A stretch of DNA of 64,000 nt from Paramyrothecium sp. XJ0827 (GCA_020881915.1 JAJFPB010000002.1:3410001-3474000), one strand, 5' to 3'; shown: positions 39,139-52,325, counted from the stretch's first letter. The notes: generated by a model not told the origin, from the sequence alone. Numbers and translations: made by a program.

Positions 39139-40153
39139 ATGGCGGTTGGAAAGTGAGTGCTTCGTGCATATTAATCGGTCAACATTGCTAACGGATAGCA
39201 GGAACAAGAGACTCTCGAAGGGCAAGAAGGGCCTCAAGAAGAAGACCGTCGACCCCTTCACTCGCAAGGACTGGTATTCGATCAAGGTTCGCATCAGCAC
39301 GGATCCTCACAACATAAGATTCTTCAGCTGACAATATCTCAAAGGCTCCCAACCCATTCAACGTTCGAGAGTGAGTTACTGCGACGAATCGATCCCGAAA
39401 CAACAGAGAAGCGGGAAATTTGGACGATCGCTAACGAAAAATCTAATCAGTGTCGGCAAGACCCTCGTGAACCGCACCACCGGTCTGAAGAACGCGAACG
39501 ACGCTCTGAAGGGCCGCATCGTTGAGGTCTCCCTGGCCGACCTGCAGAAGGATGAGGACCACGCTTTCCGCAAGGTCCGACTTCGCATCGACGAGGTGCA
39601 GGGCAAGAACTGCCTGACCAACTTCCACGGTCTTGACTTCACCTCCGATAAGCTGCGATCCCTCGTTCGCAAGTGGCAGAGTCTGATTGAGGCCAACGTT
39701 ACCGTCAAGACTACCGACGACTACCTCATCCGCCTATTCGCCATTGCTTTCACCAAGAGGCGTCCCAACCAGATCAAGAAGACCACCTACGCTGCTTCCT
39801 CGCAAATTCGTGCCATCCGAAGGAAGATGATCGACATCATCCAGCGCGAGGCCTCTAGCTGCACTCTCACTCAGCTCACCTCCAAGCTGATTCCCGAGGT
39901 CATTGGCCGTGAGATTGAGAAGTCCACCCAGGGCATCTACCCTCTGCAGAACGTACGCATACTGTCGTGTCTAGATCCATGGACTCTCGCTGACTTTTAT
40001 CGCCCATAGGTTCACATCCGCAAGGTCAAGCTGCTGAAGGCACCCAAATTCGATCTCGGTGCCCTGATGGCTCTGCACGGCGAGTCTGGCACCGACGACC
40101 AGGGCCAGAAGGTTGAGAGGGAGTTCAAGGAGCGTGTGCTGGAGGAGGTCTAA
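39139..40153 (+). CDS. RPS1: 40S ribosomal protein eS1 (Rps1/S3Ae)
   Basis: Small-subunit protein at the mRNA exit side. Exons 39139..39152, 39202..39286, 39345..39370, 39451..39952 and 40010..40153 give 256 residues, the family length. Seen: [55 protein letters not shown] region, [26 protein letters not shown] and the C terminus [18 protein letters not shown]. The first coding exon is only 14 nt, a layout common in fungal ribosomal-protein genes. Codon use is strongly biased to C-ending codons, as expected for high expression. Confidence 0.97.
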
Positions 40154-40623
40154 GATCGCTTAGGAGGTTGCAAAAATAACATAGGGTGTTCCACATTTGA
40201 TACACTCTCCCTGGCTTTGTTTGGGTCATTGCAAATGGCGTAGCATCACAAAGGCGGCAAGGGGCTAGGTAATGTCCCCCATTGAATGGCAAAAGGCTCG
40301 GTTACTTCATGGTCAAAAGTTTGCCTGTTTCGCAGTGATGATGACCCGACAGCTATAGTGAGCTTGCATGATAACCGTGCCTCAAGATGAGCAGATGCAC
40401 GATGCCAGGAATGCACGAGACGTTATATGTAAACGTGGTATTGATTCTATGTTCTATTTCATCGTCCTCTAACAATCGCGTTCGCAACTTGTGCCTACTA
40501 ACCCGCCGTACCCTTTACAGTTCAACCTATAGTGGTCTTGAATTCTTTGTAGCTTATAGAGCTGAACCACGCACATCGTTTTCTACTGGGAAGTTTCCAT
40601 GTGACGCCATCGCAGTTCTAAAC
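40154..40623. other. Convergent intergenic region RPS1/IMO32
   Basis: These 470 bp hold the two 3' UTRs. An 83-codon plus-strand ORF (40387-40638) overlaps the IMO32 stop and has no family features. Nothing else seen. Confidence 0.4.
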
Positions 40624-41838
40624 TTAATCGGCGGATGACAGAAACTCAACGACAGCTATACTCGGATTAATTCGGGGTTACACAGCATCGGTTGTGGGCA
40701 GTGGGCTTCACCTTTCCTGAAGGCCTCTGGTTGCTCCGAAATCAGCCAGTGGCCTGCGTCAACGTCGACCAAGCGAAAGCGAGGGAAGAATTGACCGATT
40801 AACGGCAACACTTCATCTGGGACATATTTGCTTTTGGTACCCCGAACAAAGAGTGCTGGCTTTTCGTAACGTATCTCAGATGGGTTTTTGAAAGGGAAAT
40901 CGCCAAGATTATCCAGTGATTTGCTTAGGATGTCTAGCGGCACGCGGAACTTCTGCGTCTCTGAGCCCTGAGGACGATGCAGGTTCCCGAGCAGGAATTG
41001 GCGGATCGGTAAAGACTAACGCCGGTCAGAGCAAGCTGCGATGTCGGAGAGCTGGAACAGTGGCACTGGCACTCACTTCTTCATAATCTTGAAGAATCTT
41101 GTCCGCTTCGGATTGGCGCTTTACTCCCGCATTGTCGATCTTCTTCATCCCCTGTACATATTTAGCAAAGTCACGGCTTAATATCGCGTCGACAGGAGCA
41201 TTGTCGACTGCCACAATGTCTGCGACGATGTCTGGCTCGTGCAATGCTAACGTCATCGCCGTTTTGGCGCCCCTGGAGGTGCAGAAGCTTGAAGTTAGTT
41301 TAAGAGTGTTGGAGATCATCCAGTTTGCTTCGGTGAAATTATGCATACATAGAATGTCCGATTAGCGATGTGCCCTCAAACCCGCGTTCTCGAATAAATT
41401 CCGATACATCGCTAGCCATTGCCATGTAATCATGGCGCGTGTTGTGAGGCGAGTCACCGTGATTCCTCAAATCCTTGGGTCAACTTTTAGCATGCTCAGC
41501 CATGCTGATTGTTACACACACCCAAAACAGGCTGTCTTCAAAACTCACCAGTGCATAGACGGAACGTCCCAGATCCCGTGCCAGCGCTCTGTTTCGGTCA
41601 TTAAAAAGTTCTACCGCTAATATCGGGAATCATTGACGCTTTACTTGCTGATAGCTCGATTGTTCTTCTTGGAGCCAAAGAGGCCATGCAGAAAAATAAT
41701 TGGCGCCGCGGAAGAATTTGTTTTTGGCGCAGACGGCTCATGGACGTCGAAGGATAATGGCCGCACGGTGCTGGAATAGGACCTTCGAGGTCTAAGACCA
41801 CGGAACAACGTGATAATTGGACGACCAGGAGGTAGCAT
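40624..41838 (-). CDS. IMO32: Mitochondrial alpha/beta hydrolase (Imo32/ABHD11 family)
   Basis: Exons 40624..40655, 40712..41015, 41077..41272, 41349..41473, 41549..41588 and 41645..41838 give 296 residues with consistent phases. Seen: Arg/Ser-rich start LFRGLRPRRSYSSTV, a likely mitochondrial presequence; oxyanion-loop region IIFLHGLFGSKKN; DLRNHGDSPH; nucleophile elbow GHSMG with Ser119; VDNAPVDA; and catalytic His274 in VDAGHWL. The last exon (VVEFLSSAD) completes the terminal helix. Family members are mitochondrial matrix hydrolases; ABHD11 protects 2-oxoglutarate dehydrogenase from inactive lipoyl adducts. An in-frame ATG at 41946 would add 36 residues containing a hydrophobic stretch; the start at 41838 is preferred because it exposes the presequence. 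The gene abuts the AT-rich block, with about 150 bp of normal DNA upstream. Confidence 0.9.
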
Positions 41839-42878
41839 CCTGAAAGCTCGGTAGTGTGCTATTGGGAAAGTAGGAAGAATTATGTCCCATAGTACTAGCG
41901 AAGAGGTGTAAGAATATAATACCATGACCACCACTGGAGTCTGCATAGGAGCGTTACCAGGCCCTGATTGGCGAGGCAGTTAGAACTAAAAATTAGGTAG
42001 AGGATAGGATTATAATATAGAATATTAATATAGCTACTATATTAAAAATTATAAAAACTTATAATTAAGAAGTTTATAAAAATAAACTAAAATTAAGAAT
42101 ATTAAATATAAATATAAATTAATTTTTAATTTTTAATTTTTAATAAGAAAATCTAATATTTAAATTCTTAAATATAAAAATAATAAAATTAAAATTAAAT
42201 ATAATTATAAAAATATAATATACTATAACTACTTATAAGACGTAAGTTATATATTTTAATATATAAGAGCTTAAAATTTATTAAGATATTACTATATTAT
42301 TAAAATCTTATAATAATAATTATTTAGAAATTTATTAAAATAACTTAATATATTGGGGGTAATTTAAAATATTAAAGTAAAGGAAATTAAAGATAATTAC
42401 CCTAGGTTATAAGCTCTTAATTAAATAATCTATTAATATTTAAAGTTATTTAAAATAAAAAAATTAAATAGTAAATATTATTAATCTTTAAATATCTTTA
42501 AGTTATAAAATTTAATTTGATTTTTATTTTATATATATATTTAAAGATATTAAATAAACTATAATCTTTACTAAGATTAATTAATTTCCTTATAATAGCC
42601 TTAGTAACTACTACTCTAGCTATTTTAAAATAACTAAATAAGATAAGGTTAATAAAGTTAGTATAAACCTATAAGAGATAATATTATAAAACTAATTAAA
42701 TATAGTAAGCTAAGTATAAATGGTTTAGAGTTTAAAAGACTAAGTTATTTTAGTTCTTATTAATATAATAAATAATTAAATAAATCTAATTTATTTATAT
42801 TAATAATATCTATTTTTTAAGAAGAAATAAAGTTATTATTATATAATAATATATATTATTTAAAGTCTACATAAGTTA

Positions 42879-43113
42879 TAGGCATAGGAAACTAGTTAAG
42901 TAGTAATTAATTATTTTAAATCTATATAATTTAATATTAAATATTATAATATAATTTCTATATATGTAAAATCTCTATATAATTTTATATAAGAAGAATT
43001 ATAGCTTATATTTTATATATAAGCCCTAGAAGATAACTATTTTCTAATTAACTAGATTCTAGTTAACTATTTTCTAGTTAACTATTTCCTAGTTAACTAG
43101 TTTCCCATACCTA
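42879..43113. mobile_element. Short inverted-repeat element, TAGTTAACTA subfamily (possible MITE)
   Basis: The left end TAGGCATAGGAAACTAGTTA is mirrored by the right end CTAGTTAACTAGTTTCCCATACC, with several TAGTTAACTA palindromes before the right end. The first base looks like a mutated C of the CAGG-type hAT terminus. Related uninterrupted sequence is found near 61,600-61,650. A clean 8-bp target duplication could not be matched, so the exact ends are uncertain. Confidence 0.5.
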
Positions 43114-43629
43114 CTTATAATAGATTTTAGTAGCCCTTAAGCTCTAATTCCTAACTTTAGGGACTTTTCTAGATTTTAATTAAGAAATTTATTAAAAATA
43201 ACCTAAATTTAAAAATATTAAATAAGAATATAAATATAATAAAATAATTTAATAAGAAAATCTAATACCTAGAACCTTAGATATAATAGTAATAAAGTTA
43301 ATAATAAAAATATTTATAATAAATATAATATATTATAGGTACTTATAAGACTTAAGTTATTTATTTTAATAGGAACTTAATAGAGTTATTAAGATATTAC
43401 TATATTATTAAGGTCTTTATTAGATATATCTAAATAAATCTTCTAGTTATAGCTATAGTAATACTAGTAGTAAAGCTAAAGTTAATATAGGTTCTATAGT
43501 AATATATATTATTTGTTCTTAATAAAGTTATATTAAATTACTTAAAGAATAATACTATAAAAATCTACTTATCCCCCTGCCTTATTATAATTAAAATCTT
43601 TTATAGATCGTTTATTTATTACTAATATT

Positions 43630-44027
43630 TAGGGTTAGGAAGATTAGTTACCTAAAAATTAGTTATTCTAAATAACTAGTAAGTAACTAAAATTTAGTTA
43701 TTTATTTTTAGTAACTTCTTAAAAGCCCTTATATATATATAAGCTTATATAATATTATCTATATTATTATCTCCATATATACTAGAATTTAATACCTTTA
43801 TTATAAGCTATATATAATATATATATATACAAAGGATTCTATTATGTAGCTACAGGCTTGGGAAACAGGTTAACCTATTAACCTATAACCTATTTTAGGT
43901 TAACCTAAAACAGGTTTAACCTATTTCAGGTTATCTATATTATATTTAATATATAATTAAATAATATATATAAAATATCTCCTTTTATATATATAAGCTC
44001 TAATAATATATAATTATATAATAGGGC

Positions 44028-44072
<45 letters not shown>

Positions 44073-44326
44073 ATAGAAATAACTTATTTTAGGTTAACCT
44101 GGCCTAGGTTAACCTATTTCAGGTTTAACCTATTTTAAGTTAACCTGATTTATTTTAGGTTAACCTGGAATAGGTTAACCTGCCTTGCCAAGCCTGTGTA
44201 GCTATATATATATAATAAAATTAGCTAACTAAATTTTAGTTATTCTAAATAACCAGTGAATAAGTAAAAATTAGTTAACTAATTTTTCTTTAGAATAAAA
44301 TTTAGTTAACTAATTTCCTAAGCCTG
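43630..44326. mobile_element. hAT-type non-autonomous element F with 8-bp target duplication, carrying nested MITE A
   Basis: Flanked by exact CTAATATT at 43622-43629 and 44327-44334. The left end TAGGGTTAGGAAGATTAG and right end TTAGTTAACTAATTTCCTAAGCCTG region are imperfect inverted repeats. Without the nested element and one duplication copy it is about 345 bp. A related sequence without the insertion runs through 61,140-61,230, which confirms the insertion. Confidence 0.8.
43853..44196. mobile_element. hAT-type MITE copy A (344 bp) with 8-bp target duplication
   Basis: Exact TGTAGCTA flanks the element (43845-43852 and 44197-44204). It starts CAGGCTTGGGAAACAGG and ends CTGCCTTGCCAAGCCTG, imperfect terminal inverted repeats. 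The interior near both ends consists of repeated AGGTTAACCT palindromes spaced by short TATTTC-type linkers, around an AT-rich centre. No coding capacity. It lies inside element F, so it is younger than that insertion. Confidence 0.9.
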
Positions 44327-44412
44327 CTAATATTAATAGTAGAAGAGCTACTTAACCTACTATAATAACTAATCCTTAAGATATCTCTTAAGAAGCTAAA
44401 ATCTTTGGAGCC

Positions 44413-44490
44413 TAGGCATAGGAAACTAGTTAACTAGAAAACAGTTAACTGGGGGCTAGTTAACTAGTTTCTAGTTAATAAAAATATAAT
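44413..44490. repeat. hAT-type terminal sequence, TAGTTAACTA subfamily
   Basis: TAGGCATAGGAAACTAGTTA followed by further GTTAAC palindromes looks like the left end of a larger hAT element whose right end may be at 52325 (CTTCCCAAGCCTG). Sequence at 44,700-45,200 matches, in reverse orientation, the subterminal part at 51,770-52,260, which supports that pairing. Target duplications do not match, so recombination has probably altered the element. Confidence 0.45.
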
Positions 44491-45211
44491 ATTTATTAAA
44501 TTAATATATATATATAAAGTTTCTATATATATTTAAATAACTTATATTAGATATAAAAATTAAGTTAATTAATTAACAAATTAACTTACTTTTAGTTAAT
44601 TTATTTTAAATTAATTAAAAATATTATAGAAGTAAAATAATAATCATAATATATAATCATAATTATAATAGTATAATAAAATTATAATATGTATTATAAT
44701 TCTATTATATATATATATTTCTTATAATTAGAAATATAAAGTTTTTTAAATCTTATTATTACTTAGGAACTAATTAGCTTTAAAAGAGGTTCTATTTTAT
44801 ATATAATTATATAAGTTATATAATATACTTTATAAGTATAAAATAATTATATATTTTTTACTTTATATAATTATAAGATATAATATAATTACTAGATCTA
44901 TATATCTTCTAACTAGTATTTATAATAGTATTTCCTAAATCTTATAATTACTTAGAAGCTAATTAGCTTTAAAATAAGTTATATTTTATATATAGCTATA
45001 TAAGCTATATATAGTACTATATAAATCTATAAGAGTTATATAAAAGTACTTTAAATAACTATATTCTATAATATAATTACTAAATCTATATATCTTTTAT
45101 TTAGCTAGTAATATAGAATTTCCTAAATCTAATAGTTCTTTAGAAACTAAGTAGAAGTTCTTAAGTATTATAATTACTTAGAATTTAATTAACTTTAAGA
45201 GAGATTATATT

Positions 45212-45246
<35 letters not shown>

Positions 45247-45578
45247 AAAATAACTTAAATATATATAGGATTTAATATAATAAATATATACAAGCCTATA
45301 AGGGGTTTTAAATATATATATTTACTAAAATACTAGAAACTTAGTAATTTAAAAGTCTAATAATTTAAGATTACTAATAGAATAAACTTTAATATAATCT
45401 AATAATAAAATAATAATAAAAGTAATTAAATTTATGTAATAAAATCCCTTTTTATTTTTAATTCTCTCAAAATTAAACCCTAAACCTCCTAAAAAGGGTA
45501 AAAATATGCCTTAATATATATAGTAGTTACTACATACATTAGGGTATATAATTTATAGTATTTTATTACTCCTTATAT

Positions 45579-45613
45579 CAGGCATGGGAAATTAGTTAAC
45601 TAAAATTTAGTTA
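45579..45613. repeat. Solo hAT-type terminus
   Basis: CAGGCATGGGAAATTAGTTA with a following AGTTAACTA-like core. No partner end was found downstream in the expected orientation. Confidence 0.4.
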
Positions 45614-45699
45614 CTACTATAATATCTTATATTTTATATTTCTATTTATATATAATATAATAATAATATATATATATAAGCTTTATTAAGGTTTATAAT

Positions 45700-46290
45700 T
45701 AATTAAAGTAACTTAAAACTATAAAAAGTATATAATAGAGGGAATTAGAGATTAAGAGTTATATAACTTTAATATTAGCTATATAACTATATATAAGACT
45801 ATAAAATATTATATATATATATATATATTATAGTTATATATAATATAATATATAATATAACTTATATAAGCTATAATAAGATCTATAATAAATTAAATTA
45901 ATAAGAAAATCCTAGAAATTATAAAATAATAAGAATTAGATTTTAAGAGTTACTTAACTTTAATATTAGCTATATAGCTATATATAATCTATATATATAT
46001 CTATAAATTATTATATATATATATATATTATCGTTATATATTATATAATATAAAGCTTAGCTTATATAAGCTATAATAAGGCCTATAATAAATTAAATTA
46101 ATAATAAAATTATAGAAAGTATAAAATAAAGAGAATTAGAGCTTAAGAGTTACTTAATTTTAATATTAGCTATATAGCTATATATAATCTATATATATAT
46201 CTATAAATTATTATATATATATATATATTATAGTTATATATAATATAATATAAAATATTGCTTATATAAGCTCTAATAATACCTATAAAA
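45700..46290. repeat. Three tandem copies of a ~190-200-bp AT-rich unit
   Basis: The phrase TTAATATTAGCTATATA recurs at about 45768, 45959 and 46160, each followed by AT runs and TATAAGCTATAATAAG, with diverged copies between. Probably subterminal repeats of a transposon. Confidence 0.6.
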
Positions 46291-46469
46291 ATTTAAAATA
46301 ATAAAGAAAATATAGAAAATCCTTAAATCTAGGAAATAAGACTTAAGGAGAAATAAGATCTAATATAACTTATAATATTATAAAATATATATATAACTAT
46401 ATATAATATATTATATTATAATATATATTATTTCCTAATTAGGAAATAATCTACTAAATACTAGATTAT

Positions 46470-46962
46470 ATATATTATATATAATTATAGTATATTTCCT
46501 AAATAAGAAGTAATTTATATACTTAGGTAACTTCTAACTATAATTCCTATAATAATAGTAGGGGATTTTTAGCTACTAAGGCCAGTAGATATATTTCCTA
46601 CTATAAAATTTAATTACTAGCTACAGGTAGTTATATAACCTATAAATCTTTTCCTATTTAATAGGACTTAATTTTTAATACTTAGGAATTAATTTTTAAT
46701 ACTTAGAAATACTTAGAAATAAAGAAACTTATATCCTAGAAAAGAAAAGAATCTCTATAAATTAATAGGAGATTAATTTCTATAAAAGAACCTCTATTTC
46801 CTTCCTTAAAATTCTATCCTTACTATAAAATTATCTAGTAATCTATCTACTACTATCTATCTATTATAACTACCCTTTTTATATATATATTTATAATATC
46901 TAATTATTTAGATAATATAGAGCCTCTTAGTGCCTCTGAGGGCTCCCCTATTTCCCTACCTA
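46470..46962 (+). pseudogene. hAT 5' region fragment (copy 0), interrupted by a later terminus
   Basis: The 46,560-46,962 sequence matches 47,750-48,182 and, less closely, 52,800-53,090. All carry the same untranslated lead and the first codons of the transposase (GAGCCTCTTAGTGCCTCTGA in the first two). Copy 0 stops abruptly at 46962, where a CAGGCTTGGGAAACTGG terminus begins. Confidence 0.6.
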
Positions 46963-47110
46963 CAGGCTTGGGAAACTGGTTAACTAACTAACTAATAACC
47001 TATAATTGGTTAACTAATATTTGGTTAACCTATTTTTGGTTTAATCTATTTTTAGTTAATTAATATTAAGTTAACTAATATTTAGTTAATTAAATATTAG
47101 TTAACTTAAT
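46963..47110. repeat. hAT terminus, TGGTTAACCA subfamily, left end
   Basis: Starts CAGGCTTGGGAAACTGG and continues with ATTGGTTAACTAATATTTGG palindromes. The next roughly 400 bp match, in reverse complement, the sequence before 56670, so both ends belong to one element family with long subterminal inverted repeats. Confidence 0.65.
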
Positions 47111-48129
47111 ATTAGTTATTATATATATATATATATATATATATTATAGCTATATATAGTACTTTTAAACTTAAATAATTTCTTAGGCTCTAATTTACTC
47201 TAAACTATACTTTAGTTTAAATAGTTATATAACTAGCTATAGAAAATATATATAAATCTATAAATATTTATATAGGTTTTTAATATAATTATAATATATA
47301 TAGTATTTTTTAATTTATATATTTATATATACTATAGCTATATATAGTACTTTTGAAATTAGATAATTTTATAAGCTCTAATTTACTCTAAACTATACTT
47401 TACTTTAAATAGCTATATAACTAGTTAATTATATTAGCTAAAAATATATAAAAATCTATATAAGTATATTTAAAAATAGAGCTATAATAATATATATAAT
47501 TTCCTAATTAGGAAAAGATCTATACTTAATTAATATCTGGTTTTAGCTATATAACTAGCTATATTTACTATAGGGATCTTTATTAGTGCCTACATTAGCT
47601 ATAATAACTATAAAATTTACTATAAAATAAATCTATATTCCTTATTAATACTAAGGTAGCTAAAAATATTAATAAATAAAATAGGAAGGAATTAATTTCT
47701 AATACTTAGAAATAGGCTTAGGTAATTTCCGATTATAATTCCTATAATAATAGCAGGGGATTTTTAGCTACTAAGGCCAGTAGATAGATTTCCTACTATA
47801 AAATTCAATTACTGGCTATAAGTAGTTATATAATTTGTAAATCCCTTCCTATTTAATAGGAATTAATTTCTAATACTTAGGATTTAATTTTTAATACTTA
47901 GAAATACTTAGAAATAAGGAAACTTAGATTCTAGAAGAGAAAAGAATCTCTAGGAATTAGTAGGAGGTTAATTTCTATAAAAGAACCTCTATTTCCTTCC
48001 TAAAAATTCTATTATTACTATAGCATTATCTAGTAACCTATCCACTACTATCTATCTATTATAACTACCCTTTTTATATATATATTATATATATATATAT
48101 ATATATATCTATTTATAATATCTAACTAT

Positions 48130-51100
48130 TTGGATGATATAGAGCCTCTTAGTGCCTCTGAGGGCTCCCCTATTTCCCTACCTAATACCTAGCTGCCTAC
48201 AGATGCTATAGAGGCCTCTAATATATCTATAGTAGATTATAATTCTACTATAGATTTAGAAGAGGCCTCTAATAGGCCCTTAGAATCTATTAGAAGCTTA
48301 GATGCCCCTAGTAGCCCAATAGCTGCCTTTTTTAATCCTAAATATTAACTAGGGCCTACTATAGCTTATATATTTACAAATAACCTCTTTACTAGGGCCC
48401 TATTACCTTATAGGGCCTCTAAGGAACGGGAAATTAAATATTAATATACTATATAAGTTATATTTAATTTTTTATTATTTAGTTATAATATAAATACTAA
48501 TATATTTATTTAGGTGTGATTTTAAGGCTACTTATAAAGCTAGTAAGCTAAAAGGTACCTAATTGAACTTAGTAAGGTACTATAAAAAAAAGCATTTTAA
48601 TATTACTTATAATAAGTAGTTAGAATTAACTAGAAAAAGAAGTAAGTTATTTTCCTATATATATATATATATATATATCTATATATATAAATTATATTAT
48701 ATTATATTATATTAACTTCTTATATTATAGAAGCCGACTTTTTAAGCCCTATAGCTACTAGTTCTTATATGCCTTAGACCCCTAGTAAATGCTCTAGGGG
48801 CCTAATAGCTATAGCTAATTAATTCTCGGAAAAGGAAGCCCTTCATAAGGTCCTAAATTTCCTTATAGAGAATAATATCTCTTTTAATATTATACATTCA
48901 CTAGCTTTTTAAAGCCTATTATCTTATTATAATAAGTAAGTAAGGATTTTTATAGTAATAATATATCCACTTTCCTATATATAATTCCTTTTAAATTACT
49001 ACCCTGATCCTCTATACTACTATAATTATTCTTATTTACTTAGTTTATTATATATAAGCTAATTTATATTTATTTATTTAGTGAGGCCCCTATTATAAAT
49101 AGGAAGAAAATACGGCTATTATTAGTAGAGACCTTTAAATTAGGTCTTATAGCTATAAATAATTAATTTGAAGATAATATTCGAACAGGGGGCACTTTTT
49201 CCCTTATATTCGATATATGGTCTTCTAATATAGGGGCCTCCTACCTAGGAATTATTGCTATTTTCCTAGATAGTAATTTTTCCTTATAATATAAGCTTAT
49301 TAGTAAGTTATTTCTATTTTCCCTATTTCCTAATATATCTATATATATATATATATATTATTATTATTATTACTAATTATTATATACTATATAGGCTTTA
49401 ATGAACTACAGGAGGCTCATATAGGCCTTAATATATATAAGGAATTCCTAGAGGCCCTAAAGGAATACCCTAGTATTACATAATATACTATCTCAAGGTA
49501 AATACCCTATATTACTATATATATATATCTATATTATATATATATCTATTTATTACTATTATTTATATATAACTAATTATATTATAGTATTACTAGAGAT
49601 AATGCCTCTAATAATAATACCTTTATAGGGGCTTATAAGTTAAATTTAGGCCCTAATTCGGCTTTTCAGGCCAATATTTAATGTATAGCGTATATTATTA
49701 ATTTAGTAGCGCAAGATATATTATTGGATTTTCTATTATCTGATTCCGAGGCATCTAATTTATCTATATATATTCATTCAAATATGGATTCTATAGATAG
49801 AAATACCGAGGCAGCTAGACCCGATTTAGAAGGTTAAAATACCGAATTTAGAAGTAAGTACTATAATTCCCCTCTTTTATATATATATAGCTATATATAT
49901 CTAATACTAATATATATATATAATATAGATCTAATAAATCGAATTCATCAAATTTCCTCATTAATTAAATATACTAATAAGAATCAAAAGCTATTAGATA
50001 AGGCAATTATAAAATATAAGGCCTCTAGTACCCTAGCTACAGAAAAACATCAAATTCCTATAGGTTAGTTATATTATATTATTTCCTATTATTATTACTG
50101 TTATATATATTTATATATATATATATATATAACTAACTATTATATATCTAGATACTATAACCCATTGGAATTCAACTTTTTATATACTTAAGGCAACTAT
50201 CGAATTAAAAGAGCCACTTTCCTATATAGCTAGGACTATAGCTAATAAGGAATTTAAAAATATCTTCCTATTAGAGCTTAATTAGGCTAAAACTAAGGCC
50301 CTAGCAGCCCTATTTAAGGTCTTCCTAAGGCCTTCAATTCAGCTACAGGGTCAGCTATATACAATACTTCCTAAAAGTCTCTTATATATATATCAACTAT
50401 ATAAGGATTTAAATAAATATCAGATTAAATATACTAGCTATACTAGTAATCCTAGCTATAAGAAATATATAAGTTATTTACTATATTATTATTATTTTCT
50501 ATATTTATATATATATATAATTTACTAACTTATATATAGGGGAATTTCTATAGTTATCTAGGGTCTTCTATTACTAAGGGCCTAAATAAACTAGAGAAAT
50601 ATTTCCCTAATAAGCTTACTAGGGGCCCTAGGGGCCTAGCTAGTTATAAGGCCTATTTAATAGCCCTTATATTAGATCCTCGGCATCGATTACAGCATTT
50701 TATAGAGCCTGGCCTCTTAGCCCATTATTCGAATATTAAATCGGATATTATAAAGCTAATTATAGCTAAATATAATAAGTAAGTAAATTCTCTAGTTCCT
50801 AGCTATATATATAGCTATAGATATCTAAAACTAATATTATTTATAGGCTTAAAGGGCCTAATAGGGCCCCTAATACTACTATATCTTTCAATAAATTAGG
50901 GGATAATACTACTAGGCCTTTATTAGCTAAAGCCTCTTCAAATACCTCAGATAATAACTTATATATTAATAATATAGCTACTAACAGGCTTGGGAAACAG
51001 GTTAACCTATTAACCTATAACCTAAAATAGGTTAACCTGGATCAGGTTTAACCTATTTCAGGTTAACCTATTTCAGGTTAACCTATTTCAGGTTTAACCT

Positions 51101-51760
51101 ATTTCAGGTTAACCTATTTTAGGTTAACCTATTTCAGGTTTAACCTATTTTAGGTTACTTATATTATATTATATATATAATTAAATAATATATATAAAAT
51201 AAATCTCTATTCTTATAAGGCCTTTATTTATATAATATTATATAATAGAGCTATTATATAGATATATATAGATATATATAGATATATATATTAGATAACT
51301 TATTTCAGGTTAACCTGGGCAGGTTTAACCTATTTTAGGTTAAACCTGATTTAGGTTAACCTATTTTAGGTTAACCTGCCTTGCCAACCCTGGCTACTAA
51401 TAATAAATTATTATCTTATTTAAAAGGCAAATATATTCCTAAGGATATAAGTTATTTTATTACTATTATATATATATATATTATCTTATTATTATTTACT
51501 AATATTATAATAGACCAATATATTAGATTAGTGGAAGTTATATACTAAGCAATTTCTAATTTTATCCTTATTAGCTAGGCAATATCTAGCTATTCCGGCT
51601 ACTTTAGCTGCTATAGAGGCTACTTTTTCTACTAGTAATAATATTATTACTAAGTAGAGATCTTGGCTATACTTAGAAATAGTTAGGGAAATTATATTAC
51701 TAAAGAGTTAGAAATACAAGGATTTTGAGGAATTAAATAAGGACTTTTCTAAAGAATCTT
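48130..51760 (+). pseudogene. hAT transposase remnant, copy 1
   Basis: Broken by many TAA/TAG codons. Readable pieces in order: acidic N terminus (LEEASNRPLESIRSLD), BED-finger-like CDFKATYKASKL (about 48518-48560), GTFSLIFDIWSS..GASYLGIIAIFLD (about 49190-49275) and C-terminal dimerisation segment YLAIPATLAAIEATFSTSNN (about 51580-51640). These match the order of hAT transposases. The introns of the original gene are still visible as GTAAGT..TAG blocks. MITE B (50985-51392) is inserted in it. Confidence 0.8.
50985..51392. mobile_element. hAT-type MITE copy B (408 bp) with 8-bp target duplication
   Basis: Exact GCTACTAA lies on both sides (50977-50984, 51393-51400). It starts CAGGCTTGGGAAACAGG and ends CTGCCTTGCCAACCCTG. 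The same AGGTTAACCT palindromes as copies A and C, in more repeats, surround a short AT centre. The insertion splits the 3' part of hAT copy 1, whose unsplit equivalent is near 55,790 in copy 2. Confidence 0.92.
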
Positions 51761-52289
51761 AGTATTATTTTATATAGAATTTTTATAGATATTTATAGTG
51801 CCTTATATAGCTTATATAGCTATATATAAAATAGTATCTCTTTTAGAGCTAGTTAGCTCTTAAGGAATTATAGGATTTAGAAAAATCTATATTAGTAGCT
51901 AATAATAAGATATATAGGTCTAGTAATAAGATTATATACTATAATTATATATAGTATTTATATATTATTTTTATAAATATTTATAGTACTTTATATAGCT
52001 TATATAGCTATATATAAAATAGTATCTCTTTTAGAGCTAATTAGCTTATAGGGAATTTTAAGATTTAATAAATTATATATATTTAGTTATTATAGAAATA
52101 ATATAGAGTAGATTAATTTATATATATATATATTATATAGAGGATTTATTTATAATATTTAAAGTATTTTAAAATACTATAAAGAGCTATTATAATTATA
52201 TATAAAATAATACCTATTTCAAAGCTAATTTACTGCTAGGGAATTATAATATATATTTAATTATATATATATATATAGGTAGTTAGTAG

Positions 52290-52325
52290 TTAACTAGAAA
52301 TAGTTAACTACTCTTCCCAAGCCTG
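52290..52325. repeat. hAT-type right terminus, TAGTTAACTA subfamily
   Basis: AGTTAACTAGAAATAGTTAA followed by CTCTTCCCAAGCCTG is the mirror of a CAGGCTTGGGAA left end. The sequence directly after it resumes inside the 5' subterminal region shared with copy 1 (CTCTAAACTATACTTTAGTT). Confidence 0.6.

Noticed and set aside
42879..43113. Claiming a target-site duplication for the 42.9-kb element
   Set aside because: The flanks ATAAGTTA and CTTATAAT do not match as an 8-bp direct repeat.
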